Of a stretch of 64,000 nt of DNA, positions 43,340-52,459 are shown one piece after another. The position numbers and the translations under genes were made by a program. Within the stretch, counting starts at the first letter, position 1. Each line of letters opens with the position of its first letter. A model generated the notes under the pieces. The model was not told the DNA's origin, made no database searches, and was given only the letters and a program-made list of their open reading frames with translations. This stretch comes from Stutzerimonas stutzeri (GTDB taxonomy: Bacteria > Pseudomonadota > Gammaproteobacteria > Pseudomonadales > Pseudomonadaceae), in assembly GCF_000590475.1 (NCBI RefSeq), contig NZ_CP007441.1, positions 1,385,225 through 1,449,224 of the forward strand, in the 5' to 3' direction.

Positions 43340-44008
43340 ATGTCGCAACCTACTATTAAAGAAGTCCTGCTCAATCCGGTCTTCAACAACAACCCCATCG
43401 GCCTGCAGATTCTCGGAATCTGTTCGGCGCTGGCCGTCACCTCCAACCTCAAGACCGCACTGGTCATGTCCGTTGCGCTGACGTTGGTGGTGGCGTTTTC
43501 CAACCTCTTCATCTCGATGATCCGCAGCCAGATTCCAGGCTCGATTCGCATGATCGTGCAGATGGTCATCATCGCGTCGCTGGTAATCGTGGTCGATCAG
43601 GTCCTCAAGGCCTACGCCTTCTCGCTGTCCAAACAGCTCTCGGTATTTGTCGGCCTGATCATCACCAACTGCATCGTGATGGGGCGTGCCGAAGCGTTCG
43701 CCATGCAGAATCCGCCAATGCTGTCGTTCTTCGATGGGCTCGGTAACGGGCTCGGCTACAGCGCCATGCTGATCGCGCTCGGCATCGTCCGCGAACTGTT
43801 CGGCGCTGGCAAGCTGATGGGCTACACCATCCTTCCTGTGGTCAACGATGGCGGCTGGTACCAGCCGAACGGGTTGCTGCTGCTTCCGCCGTCGGCGTTC
43901 TTCCTGATCGGCCTGTTCATCTGGGGCATCCGCAGCTGGAAGAAAGAGCAGGTCGAGAAGCCGTCCTTCAAGATGGCGCCGCAAGTCTCGAACAAGGAGG
44001 CTTACTAA
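43340..44008 (+). CDS. nqrD: Na+-NQR subunit D
   Basis: This 222-residue six-helix membrane subunit; with NqrE it forms the inverted pair holding the intramembrane iron centre. NCIVMGRAEAFAMQNPP supplies one of the conserved Cys ligands, and TSNLKTALVMS the other half-helix region. Strong GGGGAGG site before ATG 43340; a TTG at 43334 is not needed. Confidence 0.95.
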   Translation: MSQPTIKEVLLNPVFNNNPIGLQILGICSALAVTSNLKTALVMSVALTLVVAFSNLFISMIRSQIPGSIRMIVQMVIIASLVIVVDQVLKAYAFSLSKQLSVFVGLIITNCIVMGRAEAFAMQNPPMLSFFDGLGNGLGYSAMLIALGIVRELFGAGKLMGYTILPVVNDGGWYQPNGLLLLPPSAFFLIGLFIWGIRSWKKEQVEKPSFKMAPQVSNKEAY

Positions 44009-44616
44009 TGGAGCATTACATCAGCCTGTTCGTCCGTGCCGTGTTCATCGAGAACATGGCGCTGGCCTTCTTCTTGGGCATGTGTACCTTCATCGCGATC
44101 TCGAAGAAGGTGGAGACCGCAATCGGCCTGGGGATCGCGGTAATTGTGGTGCAGGCCATCACGGTGCCCGCCAACAACCTGATCTACACCTATCTCCTCA
44201 AAGCGGGTGCGCTGTCCTGGGCCGGCCTGCCGGAAGTGGATCTCAGCTTCCTGGGCCTGCTCAGCTATATCGGGGTGATCGCGGCGATCGTACAGATCCT
44301 CGAAATGCTCTTGGACAAGTACGTACCGAGCCTCTACAACGCACTGGGCGTCTTCCTGCCGCTGATCACAGTGAACTGCGCCATCATGGGCGGCACACTG
44401 TTCATGGTCGAGCGGGACTACAACCTGGCAGAAAGTACCGTTTACGGCTTTGGTTCCGGTGCTTCCTGGGCGCTGGCGATCATGCTGTTGGCGGGTATCC
44501 GCGAAAAGCTCAAGTACAGCGATGTTCCAGAAGGCCTGCAGGGACTGGGCATCACCTTCATCACCATCGGCCTGATGTCGCTAGGCTTCATGTCATTCTC
44601 TGGCGTACAGCTGTAA
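44008..44616 (+). CDS. nqrE: Na+-NQR subunit E
   Basis: This 202-residue six-helix membrane subunit, pseudo-symmetric to NqrD. FFLGMCTFIAISKKVETAIGLG has the first conserved Cys and VNCAIMGGTLFMVERDYN the second; these bind the iron or Fe-S centre between NqrD and NqrE. Its ATG shares one base with the stop codon of nqrD. Confidence 0.96.
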   Translation: MEHYISLFVRAVFIENMALAFFLGMCTFIAISKKVETAIGLGIAVIVVQAITVPANNLIYTYLLKAGALSWAGLPEVDLSFLGLLSYIGVIAAIVQILEMLLDKYVPSLYNALGVFLPLITVNCAIMGGTLFMVERDYNLAESTVYGFGSGASWALAIMLLAGIREKLKYSDVPEGLQGLGITFITIGLMSLGFMSFSGVQL

Positions 44617-44631
44617 GGACGGGATGAACTG

Positions 44632-45855
44632 ATGAGTTACGAAATTTTCCTTGCCATCGGCATGTTTACCGCCATCGTGCTTGCGCTGGTGGTGATCATC
44701 CTCGCAGCGCGCGCCAAACTGGTGTCCAGTGGCGACGTCAATATCGAGATCAACGGCGAGCGCACCATTACGGTTCCGGCGGGCGGCAAGCTGCTGCAGA
44801 CCCTTGCTTCCAACAACATTTTCCTTTCGTCCGCATGCGGTGGCGGCGGTACCTGCGCCCAGTGCAAGTGCGTCGTCGAAAGCGGTGGCGGCGAGATGTT
44901 GCCCACCGAGGAATCGCATTTCACCCGCCGCGAGGCCGGTGAGGGCTGGCGTCTGTCCTGCCAGACGCCAGTCAAGGCGGATATGAAGATCGAGGTGCCT
45001 GAAGAAGTCTTCGGCGTGAAGAAATGGGAGTGCACCGTGCTCTCCAACCCGAACGTGGCGACTTTTATCAAGGAACTGACCCTTAAGCTGCCGGAAGGCG
45101 AGAACGTCGACTTCCGCGCCGGTGGTTACGTGCAGCTGGAATGCCCGCCGCACGAGGTCCGCTACAAGGACTTCGATATTCAGGAGGAGTATCGCGGCGA
45201 TTGGGACAAGTTCAACCAGTGGAAATATGTCTCCAAGGTCGACGAAACCGTGATTCGTGCCTATTCCATGGCGAACTACCCGGAAGAAGTCGGTCTGGTG
45301 AAATTCAATATTCGTATCGCGTCGCCGCCGCCAGGAAAGGACGACCTGCCACCAGGCAAGATGTCCTCCTGGGTCTTCAGCCTGAAGCCGGGTGACAAGG
45401 TGACCGTCTACGGTCCCTTCGGTGAGTTCTTCGCCAAGGATACCGATGCCGAGATGGTTTTCATCGGTGGTGGCGCGGGCATGGCTCCGATGCGTTCGCA
45501 CATTTTCGATCAGCTCAAACGTCTGAAATCCAAACGCAAGATGAGCTTCTGGTATGGCGCCCGCTCGATGCGTGAAGCGTTTTACGTTGAAGAGTACGAC
45601 CAGCTGCAAGCCGAAAACGAGAACTTCCAGTGGCATCTGGCACTCTCTGATCCGCAACCGGAAGACGACTGGGGTGGCCCGACCGGCTTCATTCACAACG
45701 TGCTGTACGAGAACTACCTGAAGGACCATCCGGCGCCTGAAGATTGCGAGTTCTATATGTGCGGCCCACCCATGATGAACGCCTCGGTGATCAAGATGCT
45801 CACTGATCTCGGCGTCGAACCGGAGAACATTCTGCTCGACGACTTCGGCGGCTAG
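44632..45855 (+). CDS. nqrF: Na+-NQR subunit F (NADH dehydrogenase module)
   Basis: This 407-residue entry module. One N-terminal TM helix (about 5-26), a 2Fe-2S ferredoxin domain (SACGGGGTCAQCKC plus LSCQTPV supply all four Cys), an FAD domain with RAYSMANYP, and the NADH-binding region starting GGGAGMAPMRSHIF, ending in the typical CGPPMMNASV ... LLDDFGG. Electrons go NADH to FAD to 2Fe-2S and on to the membrane centres. Confidence 0.97.
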   Translation: MSYEIFLAIGMFTAIVLALVVIILAARAKLVSSGDVNIEINGERTITVPAGGKLLQTLASNNIFLSSACGGGGTCAQCKCVVESGGGEMLPTEESHFTRREAGEGWRLSCQTPVKADMKIEVPEEVFGVKKWECTVLSNPNVATFIKELTLKLPEGENVDFRAGGYVQLECPPHEVRYKDFDIQEEYRGDWDKFNQWKYVSKVDETVIRAYSMANYPEEVGLVKFNIRIASPPPGKDDLPPGKMSSWVFSLKPGDKVTVYGPFGEFFAKDTDAEMVFIGGGAGMAPMRSHIFDQLKRLKSKRKMSFWYGARSMREAFYVEEYDQLQAENENFQWHLALSDPQPEDDWGGPTGFIHNVLYENYLKDHPAPEDCEFYMCGPPMMNASVIKMLTDLGVEPENILLDDFGG

Positions 45856-45856
45856 C

Positions 45857-46882
45857 ATGACCCACGCGTTCTTTCGGCCCGTCATCGTTGCCGCTCTGGC
45901 GGCGGCTCTGACGGGCTGTCTGTTTCAGGACAAGGTAGAAAGCTTCAGCGGCCCAACCATGGGCAGTACCTATACGGTCAAGTACGTGGCAGGACGCGAG
46001 GCATCCGATAAGGAGCAGCTACAGCGCGAAACCGAGTCGATACTCGCCGAGATCGACAGGCAACTGTCGACCTACCGGGCCGATTCGGATATCGAAAGGT
46101 TCAATGCTTTGTCTGCAGGCGAATGCATGACCATGCCGGACGGCGTCCGTGAGCTGATCCTGGCCGGACAGCAGCTTTCGGACGAAAGCGACGGTGCGCT
46201 GGATCTGACCATCGAACCGCTACTTAACCTCTGGGGATTTGGTCCGCAGGGGCGAGGCGAGCGGGTGCCGTCTGCGGAGGAAATCGCCACGGCTCGGCAG
46301 AACGTCGGTCAGCATCATCTCCGGGTAGATGGCGAGCAGCTTTGCAAGGACAGGGCTGTCCAGGTCGACTTCAACAGCATTGCCGCCGGCTACGCGGTGG
46401 ATCAGGTAGCGACAGCGCTTGAGGCGTCAGGCGTCGACAGCTATCTGGTGGAGATCACCGGGGAGCTGAAGGCGCGGGGCCGCAAGCCGGACGGGTCTTC
46501 CTGGCGCGTCGCTATCGAAGCGCCACGGGATAACGAGCGAGTGGCGCAGCGAATCATCGAATTGGATGGTTTTGCCGTTTCCACCTCCGGTGACTATCGC
46601 AACTATTTCGAGCGTGACGGCAAACGCTATTCGCACACGCTCGATCCGCAAACCGGTGCCCCTATCATTCATCATCTGGCGGCCGTGACGGTCGTCGATC
46701 CCTCGACATTACGGGCGGACGGGTTGTCTACTGTGCTCATGGTAATGGGTCCCGAGCGGGGGCTGGCGTACGCGACAGAACGAAAGATTGCAGCGTTCTT
46801 CGTTGTTCGCGAAGGGCAGGAATTCCTAAGCAGAAGCACTGAGGCCTTCGATGAGCTATTCGGTGCGGGAGCAGAGCAATGA
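45857..46882 (+). CDS. apbE: FAD:protein FMN transferase ApbE
   Basis: This 341-residue periplasmic lipoprotein attaches FMN to Thr of NqrB and NqrC. Lipobox LTGC (Cys about residue 21), GPTMGSTYTVKY, GALDLTIEPLLNLWGFGP, VDFNSIAAGYAVDQVA and DGFAVSTSGDYRNYF ... YSHTLDPQTGAPI are the classic ApbE blocks, with the Mg2+/FAD residues in the last. One base separates it from nqrF; its end overlaps nqrM by 4, so all are translated together. Confidence 0.96.
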   Translation: MTHAFFRPVIVAALAAALTGCLFQDKVESFSGPTMGSTYTVKYVAGREASDKEQLQRETESILAEIDRQLSTYRADSDIERFNALSAGECMTMPDGVRELILAGQQLSDESDGALDLTIEPLLNLWGFGPQGRGERVPSAEEIATARQNVGQHHLRVDGEQLCKDRAVQVDFNSIAAGYAVDQVATALEASGVDSYLVEITGELKARGRKPDGSSWRVAIEAPRDNERVAQRIIELDGFAVSTSGDYRNYFERDGKRYSHTLDPQTGAPIIHHLAAVTVVDPSTLRADGLSTVLMVMGPERGLAYATERKIAAFFVVREGQEFLSRSTEAFDELFGAGAEQ

Positions 46883-47109
46883 CTTGGTTGATCGTTTTTC
46901 TCGTCATGCTGTTGGTCGTGTTCGGCATGGCCATCGGCGTGATCATGGGACGCAAGCCCATCGCAGGTTCCTGCGGCGGCATCGCCAATCTCGGCATCGA
47001 AAAAGAATGCTCGATCTGCGGCGGTAGCCGCGAGAAGTGCGAAGAAGTAACTGCGCAGGCGAACCAGGATGAAAAAGCAGATCTCGCGTACGACGCGACC
47101 AGACGCTGA
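46879..47109 (+). CDS. nqrM: Na+-NQR maturation protein NqrM
   Basis: This 76-residue membrane protein (DUF539). One TM helix (3-22), then four Cys in GSCGGIAN and ECSICGGSREKC, thought to deliver iron to the NqrD/NqrE site. ATGA overlap with apbE. Position and Cys pattern match NqrM of other bacteria. Confidence 0.93.
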   Translation: MTWLIVFLVMLLVVFGMAIGVIMGRKPIAGSCGGIANLGIEKECSICGGSREKCEEVTAQANQDEKADLAYDATRR

Positions 47110-47292
47110 CCCCTGGTATTGATCGGGTCGGCTGTTGGTTGCCGGCCCGAGTCTCGTGCTCGGCAATGCCGATGTCGTTCGGGTTGTCGGCGCAACGGTC
47201 AAGGGCAGCGCTACGCCAGCGATGGCAGTCGCCCTGACCAACCGAAATCGTTAACAGCGGCAGGGCTGCCTGCTGCGTGTTCAGGGGTGAAT

Positions 47293-48687
47293 ATGGCTGT
47301 CTACAATTACGATGTGGTGGTATTAGGCTCGGGCCCTGCCGGCGAAGGCGCGGCGATGAACGCGGTCAAGGCTGGGCGTAAGGTAGCCGTGGTCGATAGC
47401 AGGCCGCATGTGGGCGGCAACTCCACCCATCTGGGTACCATCCCGTCCAAAGCGCTGCGCCATTCGGTGCGCCAGATCATGCAGTACAACACCAATCCGC
47501 TGTTCCGCCAGATTGGTGAGCCGCGCTGGTTTTCGTTCCCAGACGTACTGAAGAGCGCCGAAAGCGTAATCGGCAAACAGGTCACCTCGCGTACCAGCTA
47601 CTACGCACGTAACCGTATCGATATTTTCTTCGGCACTGCGAGTTTTGCCGACGAACAGACGGTAGAAGTGGTCAGTGCCAATGGCATGGTTGAAACGCTG
47701 GTAGCCAACCAGTTCATCATCGCGACCGGCTCGCGCCCCTATCGCCCCGCTGATGTCGATTTCTCGCACCCGCGCGTTTATGACAGCGACACTATCCTGA
47801 CCCTGAGCCATACGCCACGCCGCCTTATCATCTACGGAGCCGGAGTGATCGGCTCTGAATATGCGTCAATTTTCAGCGGTCTCGGGGTACTGGTTGACCT
47901 TATCGACAACCGCGAACAGTTGCTCAGCTTCCTCGACGACGAAATCTCCGACGCGCTCAGTTACCACCTGCGTAATAACAATGTGTTGATTCGCCATAAT
48001 GAGGAGTACGAGCGTGTCGAGGGCGTCGACAACGGCGTTATTCTGCATCTTAAGTCCGGTAAGAAAATCAAGGCGGACGCCTTCCTCTGGTGTAATGGAC
48101 GAACCGGTAACACCGACAAGCTCGCCCTGGAAAACATCGGTCTGAAGGTCAACAGCCGCGGGCAGATAAAGGTCGACGAACACTACCGTACCGATGTCGG
48201 CAATATTTACGCGGCAGGTGATGTGATCGGTTGGCCGTCGCTCGCCAGTGCAGCTTATGATCAGGGCCGTTCCGCCGCCGGCAGCATCGTCGAAAACGAT
48301 AGTTGGCGCTTCGTAGACGACGTGCCGACGGGTATTTATACGATCCCGGAGATCAGTTCGATCGGCAAGAACGAGCGTGAACTCACAGAGGCGAAGATTC
48401 CCTACGAAGTGGGCAAGGCATTCTTCAAGGGAATGGCGCGGGCGCAGATTTCAGCCGAGCCGGTCGGCATGCTGAAGATTCTCTTCCATCGCGAGACGCT
48501 GGCAGTGCTCGGCGTGCATTGCTTCGGCTATCAGGCGTCGGAAATCGTGCACATCGGCCAGGCGATCATGAACCAGCCGGGTGAGGCGAATACGCTCAAG
48601 TATTTCATCAACACCACCTTCAATTACCCGACCATGGCCGAAGCCTATCGCGTTGCTGCGTTTGACGGGCTAAACCGGCTTTTTTGA
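47293..48687 (+). CDS. sthA: Soluble pyridine nucleotide transhydrogenase
   Basis: This 464-residue FAD flavoprotein moves hydride between NADPH and NAD+. FAD site VLGSGPAGEGAAMNAVKAG, NAD site IYGAGVIGSEYASIFSGLG, and IYAAGDVIGWPSLAS. The disulfide-redox loop of related enzymes (GGTCLNxGCIPSK) reads GGNSTHLGTIPSKALRHS here, with neither Cys, which fits a transhydrogenase rather than a disulfide reductase. The start at 47293 is the homology start; the open frame upstream is not conserved. The 183-base gap from nqrM suggests its own promoter. Confidence 0.95.
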   Translation: MAVYNYDVVVLGSGPAGEGAAMNAVKAGRKVAVVDSRPHVGGNSTHLGTIPSKALRHSVRQIMQYNTNPLFRQIGEPRWFSFPDVLKSAESVIGKQVTSRTSYYARNRIDIFFGTASFADEQTVEVVSANGMVETLVANQFIIATGSRPYRPADVDFSHPRVYDSDTILTLSHTPRRLIIYGAGVIGSEYASIFSGLGVLVDLIDNREQLLSFLDDEISDALSYHLRNNNVLIRHNEEYERVEGVDNGVILHLKSGKKIKADAFLWCNGRTGNTDKLALENIGLKVNSRGQIKVDEHYRTDVGNIYAAGDVIGWPSLASAAYDQGRSAAGSIVENDSWRFVDDVPTGIYTIPEISSIGKNERELTEAKIPYEVGKAFFKGMARAQISAEPVGMLKILFHRETLAVLGVHCFGYQASEIVHIGQAIMNQPGEANTLKYFINTTFNYPTMAEAYRVAAFDGLNRLF

Positions 48688-48691
48688 ACGG

Positions 48692-48720
48692 CTCCGACCG
48701 GTGGCCTGAGCCGGTCGGAG
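48692..48720 (+). terminator. Hairpin downstream of sthA
   Basis: Ten-base stem CTCCGACCGG (48692-48701) with CCGGTCGGAG (48711-48720), 9-base loop. No T run follows, so termination may be Rho-assisted or the hairpin may mainly protect the 3' end. Confidence 0.5.
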
Positions 48721-48805
48721 ATGACACCCGAGACTGGCGCTGGCCAAATCGGGAAAGCTTTTGAGGGCAAGGAAGGGGCCACCGGGTAGGGCGGCCCTTG
48801 TCAGT

Positions 48806-49528
48806 TCATGCGCTGCGCAGCGTGGTGACGGCGAGGCCAGGGTAATCGGTAATCAGGCTGTCGACGCCGAAATCCGCGAGCCGACGCATCAGCGCCGGTT
48901 CGTTCACGGTCCAGACCGAAACGTGCAGCCCTTGCTGGCGGGCTTTGGCGATCCGCTCGGGCGTGCACAGCGTCCACTTAAGCGCCAGCAGCTCGCAGCC
49001 GTATTGCTTGGCCACTTTCAGAGGGTCGAGCCAGGCGTATTCGGCGACCAGTCCGCACGATATTTCCGGGGTCAGGCGCTTCAGGGCCCGCAACACTTCC
49101 CGTGATCCGGATGTGACGGTGATCCGATCAAGCAGGCCATAACGCTCGGCCAGCTCTTTGATTGCGAGCACCGAACGAGCGGCACGGACTCTCGACGCGC
49201 TTTTGACTTCAAGTTGCCAGTGCTCGAAATCGCATTTCTCGAACAGCTCCGACAGGCGCGGGATAGGGCAGGGCTGTTTCCAGCCGGGCCCGCTGCTGCG
49301 CGCGTCGTAACGAGTCAGTTCCTCGGCGTCATGCTCGACGACCTTGCCGCGTCGTCCGGTGGTGCGCTTGAGCGTTGGGTCATGGATAACCATCAATTCG
49401 CCGTCTTTGGAGAGATGCAGATCCAGTTCGCAGCGACGCACGCCGTGGGCGAGGCATTGCTGGAAACCGACCAGGGTATTTTCCGGAGCTTCACCCTTTG
49501 CGCCACGATGGCCATAGATCAGTGTCAC
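48806..49528 (-). CDS. Glycerophosphodiester phosphodiesterase family protein
   Basis: This 240-residue GDPD-fold enzyme without signal peptide, so cytoplasmic (UgpQ-like). YGHRGAKGEAPENTLVGF carries the His and Glu of the active site, and CELDLHLSKDGELMVIHD the metal Glu/Asp and the second catalytic His. WTVNEPALMRRLADFGVDSLITDYPG is the standard C-terminal motif. It hydrolyses deacylated phospholipids to glycerol-3-phosphate plus alcohol. Last gene of a minus-strand operon with the PilZ gene; overlaps the preceding gene by 4 bases. Confidence 0.92.
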   Translation of the reverse strand: MTLIYGHRGAKGEAPENTLVGFQQCLAHGVRRCELDLHLSKDGELMVIHDPTLKRTTGRRGKVVEHDAEELTRYDARSSGPGWKQPCPIPRLSELFEKCDFEHWQLEVKSASRVRAARSVLAIKELAERYGLLDRITVTSGSREVLRALKRLTPEISCGLVAEYAWLDPLKVAKQYGCELLALKWTLCTPERIAKARQQGLHVSVWTVNEPALMRRLADFGVDSLITDYPGLAVTTLRSA

Positions 49529-49830
49529 GGTTGTATATCTCGCTGTGCTGGAGTGATGCGCTGATGATGTAAAACGCTGTCGATCACCCGATTGCCTTCG
49601 AAGTAAACCGAAAACTCGCGGTAATCCCAGCGGGTGATCGGCGGCTGCCCTACAGCAGGATGCTCTTCATCGGCAAGACCGAAGCGCTCGAGTACTTGGT
49701 TCTTGGCGTCGCCGCGATTGGGCAAAGGCTGTTGGGTTTGACCTTGTTGGCCAATGGGAATGTGGATGATGTCGCCCTGTGCCGGGATGCAGAGACCAAA
49801 TGTCAGAAGTGGGATAACCAGTCGATGCAT
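49525..49830 (-). CDS. Exported conserved hypothetical protein (small, BamE/OmlA-like layout)
   Basis: This 101-residue protein with a signal peptide (MHRLVIPLLTFGLCIPAQG). The mature part has KNQVLERFGLADEEHPAVG and ITRWDYREFSVYFEGNRVIDSVL, similar in pattern to the SmpA/OmlA-BamE fold (G-x-T-K-x-x-V-x-x-x-L/FG ... W-x-Y ... V-x-F-x-x-x-x-V), but without lipobox. Lies between PilZ (2-base gap) and GDPD (4-base overlap) genes. Function unknown. Confidence 0.75.
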   Translation of the reverse strand: MHRLVIPLLTFGLCIPAQGDIIHIPIGQQGQTQQPLPNRGDAKNQVLERFGLADEEHPAVGQPPITRWDYREFSVYFEGNRVIDSVLHHQRITPAQRDIQP

Positions 49831-49832
49831 GT

Positions 49833-50405
49833 TCAGGTTCCTTGCAGACTTTCACGAGCCAGGCGTCGTTCGGTTGCCTGTTTCTGCAGGATATGTCGCG
49901 CGAGCAGTTGCCGTTGTGCATCAGTCAACGCTTCGAAGGACGTGCCGATTGCAAAGCGTCCATCGTCTAGGGGTTGACAGCTCGCTATGCGGGCACGCAA
50001 CAACAGGCCCAGACATTGTGGCATCAACACGAGCTTGAGCGTCCAGGTCGTGTCTTCGTCGAGCGGCTGATCATTGACGAAACTGATGCCGCCTTCCGAG
50101 AGCACCACCTCGCGTACCGAACCATGATCTTTTAACAGGTCCTGCGCCAGCGCCTGGCCCAGCAGGTCGATGCGCTTGTTTTGCACCTTCAGATAGTTGG
50201 CTAGCGTGCGGTTCCCCTCCGCTATCTGACGCAGCAGGTACTGCGCTTCGAAGTCGAGCTGATGCAGTTCACCAAGCAAATCGAACAGCTGCATCGAGCC
50301 GCTACGGGAGACTGTTTCGGCGTGTTCCGGCGACAGGATTTCCAGTGCGATCATGTCCTCGATACGATAGTATTCGCGGCGATCTTCGGTGTCTTCTATG
50401 GGCAT
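49833..50405 (-). CDS. PilZ-domain protein (c-di-GMP receptor family)
   Basis: This 190-residue cytoplasmic protein. The N-terminal motif DRREYYRIED provides the R-x-x-x-R of PilZ; VLSEGGISF aligns with (D/N)-x-S-x-x-G, with the first residue Val instead of Asp/Asn. A long helical insert lies between (residues 40-100, LGELHQLDFEAQYLLRQIAEG...). The gene corresponds by position and style to P. aeruginosa PA2989. It may bind c-di-GMP weakly or differently. The start at 50405 is chosen over 50462 because homology begins MPIEDTEDRREYYR. Confidence 0.85.
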   Translation of the reverse strand: MPIEDTEDRREYYRIEDMIALEILSPEHAETVSRSGSMQLFDLLGELHQLDFEAQYLLRQIAEGNRTLANYLKVQNKRIDLLGQALAQDLLKDHGSVREVVLSEGGISFVNDQPLDEDTTWTLKLVLMPQCLGLLLRARIASCQPLDDGRFAIGTSFEALTDAQRQLLARHILQKQATERRLARESLQGT

Positions 50406-50505
50406 GTCGATCCCCGAGCTGCAATGATGGCTTGAGTGTATCAGGCCGCCTGGCAACGTCATTCAGCTTGTTATTTCCTGCCAGCGAAAGCGAACTCATC
50501 GATTT

Positions 50506-51753
50506 ATGTTCAGACCGCTGTCCGTGTATATCGGAGCGCGCTACACACGCGCCAGACGTCGCAGCCTCTTCGTCTCCTTCATATCTTTTACATCCATGAT
50601 CGGGCTCGCGCTCGGCGTGCTGGTGATGATTGTCGTGTTGTCGGTGATGAACGGTTTCGATCAAGAAATGCGCAGTCGTGTGCTGGGCATGGTCCCGCAC
50701 GCCACGATTGAAAGCGCGACGCCAATCGACGACTGGAAAGCGTTGGGGCAGCGGCTCGCGCAGCATCCACAAGTCGCGGCAGTCGCGCCGTTCATTCAAA
50801 TGCAGGGTCTGCTGACCTATCGGGGTCAGGTCACCAAGACACTCATTAATGCAGTGGATCCAGCGGTCGAGCCGGATGTCTCCATTGTTGGCCAATTCTT
50901 TCGTGAGGGCACGCTAGGAGACCTAGCGCCCGGCGAATTTGGCATCGTTATCGGTGACAAGGCGGCCGAAAAACTGGGGGTCGGTGTCGGTGACAAGATC
51001 ACGTTCGTGGCTCCTGAAGTGACGGTCACCCCAGCGGGTGTTTTTCCGCGGATGAAGCGCTTCACCGTACGCGGCATTTTTCATGTTGGTGCGGGTGAGA
51101 TCGACGGTTACGTGGCGATGGCTAATATTTCCGATCTCGCACGACTGCATCGCTGGAAGCCCGATCAGGTCCAAGGGCTGCGCCTGCGTTTCGTCGATCT
51201 ATTCCAGGCGCCACGCATTGCGTGGGAACTGGCGGGTCAGCTGGGTGACGATTTCTATTCTCGCGACTGGACTCGCACCCACGGCAACCTCTATCAGGCG
51301 ATCCGCATGGAGAAGGCCATGATCGGCCTGCTGTTGTTGCTAATCGTCGCAGTGGCAGCTTTCAACATCATCTCGACGCTGGTAATGGTCGTAACTGACA
51401 AACGCGGCGACATAGCGATTTTGCGTACGCTTGGCGCGACGCCCAAGCAGATCATGGCAATCTTCATGGTCCAAGGCACGGTGATCGGAGTGGTCGGCAC
51501 GTTGGTAGGTGCCTTGCTCGGCATCTTCTCCGCGCTCAATGTCAGTACCTGGGTCGCCGCGCTGGAGCGGCTGATCGGACACAAGTTTCTTAGCGCCGAC
51601 GTGTATTTCATCGATTACCTGCCGTCCCGGTTGATGACCGCCGATGTGGTGCAGGTCTGCGTCGCCGCGCTCATCCTGAGTTTTTTCGCCACCCTGTATC
51701 CAGCGTGGCGTGCGGCCCGTACTCAACCGGCCGAGGCGTTACGATATGAGTGA
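50506..51753 (+). CDS. lolC: Lipoprotein-releasing ABC transporter permease, LolC-type
   Basis: This 415-residue inner-membrane permease of the LolCDE complex, which extracts outer-membrane lipoproteins from the inner membrane and passes them to LolA. One TM near the N-terminus (LFVSFISFTSMIGLALGVLVMIVVLSVMNGF region), a large periplasmic domain and three C-terminal TM helices; DKRGDIAILRTLGATPKQIM is the coupling-helix region facing LolD. Paralogous to lolE two genes downstream. Divergent from the PilZ operon. Confidence 0.93.
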   Translation: MFRPLSVYIGARYTRARRRSLFVSFISFTSMIGLALGVLVMIVVLSVMNGFDQEMRSRVLGMVPHATIESATPIDDWKALGQRLAQHPQVAAVAPFIQMQGLLTYRGQVTKTLINAVDPAVEPDVSIVGQFFREGTLGDLAPGEFGIVIGDKAAEKLGVGVGDKITFVAPEVTVTPAGVFPRMKRFTVRGIFHVGAGEIDGYVAMANISDLARLHRWKPDQVQGLRLRFVDLFQAPRIAWELAGQLGDDFYSRDWTRTHGNLYQAIRMEKAMIGLLLLLIVAVAAFNIISTLVMVVTDKRGDIAILRTLGATPKQIMAIFMVQGTVIGVVGTLVGALLGIFSALNVSTWVAALERLIGHKFLSADVYFIDYLPSRLMTADVVQVCVAALILSFFATLYPAWRAARTQPAEALRYE

Positions 51754-52459
51754 GCTGGTTATGAATGAAAGGTCTCTGAAAGATGGCGCGGTACTGAGTT
51801 GCCGCAACCTGGGCAAGCGCTACGAGCAGGGCCCGGAGTCGGTCAGTGTGCTTTCCGGCCTGCAGCTGGAGTTGTTTCCGGGGCAGCGTGTCGCCATCGT
51901 CGGCAGTTCCGGCTCCGGCAAGAGCACCCTGCTGAATTTGCTTGGCGGCCTCGATACGCCCAGCGAAGGCAGCGTCTGGCTGGCCGGGGAAGAACTCTCA
52001 GCGCTGAGTGAAAAGGATCGCGGTCTGTTGCGTAATCGCGCGCTGGGTTTCGTCTATCAGTTCCACCACCTGTTGCCCGAATTCACCGCGCTGGAAAACG
52101 TCTGCATGCCGCTGTTGATCGGCAAGACGCCGATACCTGAAGCGCGCACGCGGGCGACCGAATTACTGCAGCGGGTGGGGCTCGGCCATCGGTTGGCTCA
52201 TAAGCCGTCGGAGCTGTCCGGGGGCGAGCGTCAACGTGTGGCGATTGCTCGGGCGTTGGCCAACCGCCCGGCGCTGGTACTGCTCGACGAGCCTACCGGT
52301 AACCTCGATCACCATACCGCCCAAGGTATTCAGGACCTGATGCTGGAATTGAGCAGCTCATTGCGCACTGCGTTTCTCGTCGTTACTCACGATCCGCAAC
52401 TCGCCGGGCAAATGGACCACATTCTGCGCCTGGAAGACGGCCGGTTGGTGGCCGGGTAA
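51746..52459 (+). CDS. lolD: Lipoprotein-releasing ABC transporter ATPase LolD
   Basis: This 237-residue ATP-binding subunit. Walker A VGSSGSGKSTLLN, Q loop YQFHHLLPEFT, signature LSGGERQRVAIARA, Walker B LVLLDEPTGNLD, His switch VVTHD. The start at 51746 overlaps the lolC stop (ATGAGTGA); the end shares one base with lolE. Confidence 0.95.
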   Translation: MSELVMNERSLKDGAVLSCRNLGKRYEQGPESVSVLSGLQLELFPGQRVAIVGSSGSGKSTLLNLLGGLDTPSEGSVWLAGEELSALSEKDRGLLRNRALGFVYQFHHLLPEFTALENVCMPLLIGKTPIPEARTRATELLQRVGLGHRLAHKPSELSGGERQRVAIARALANRPALVLLDEPTGNLDHHTAQGIQDLMLELSSSLRTAFLVVTHDPQLAGQMDHILRLEDGRLVAG

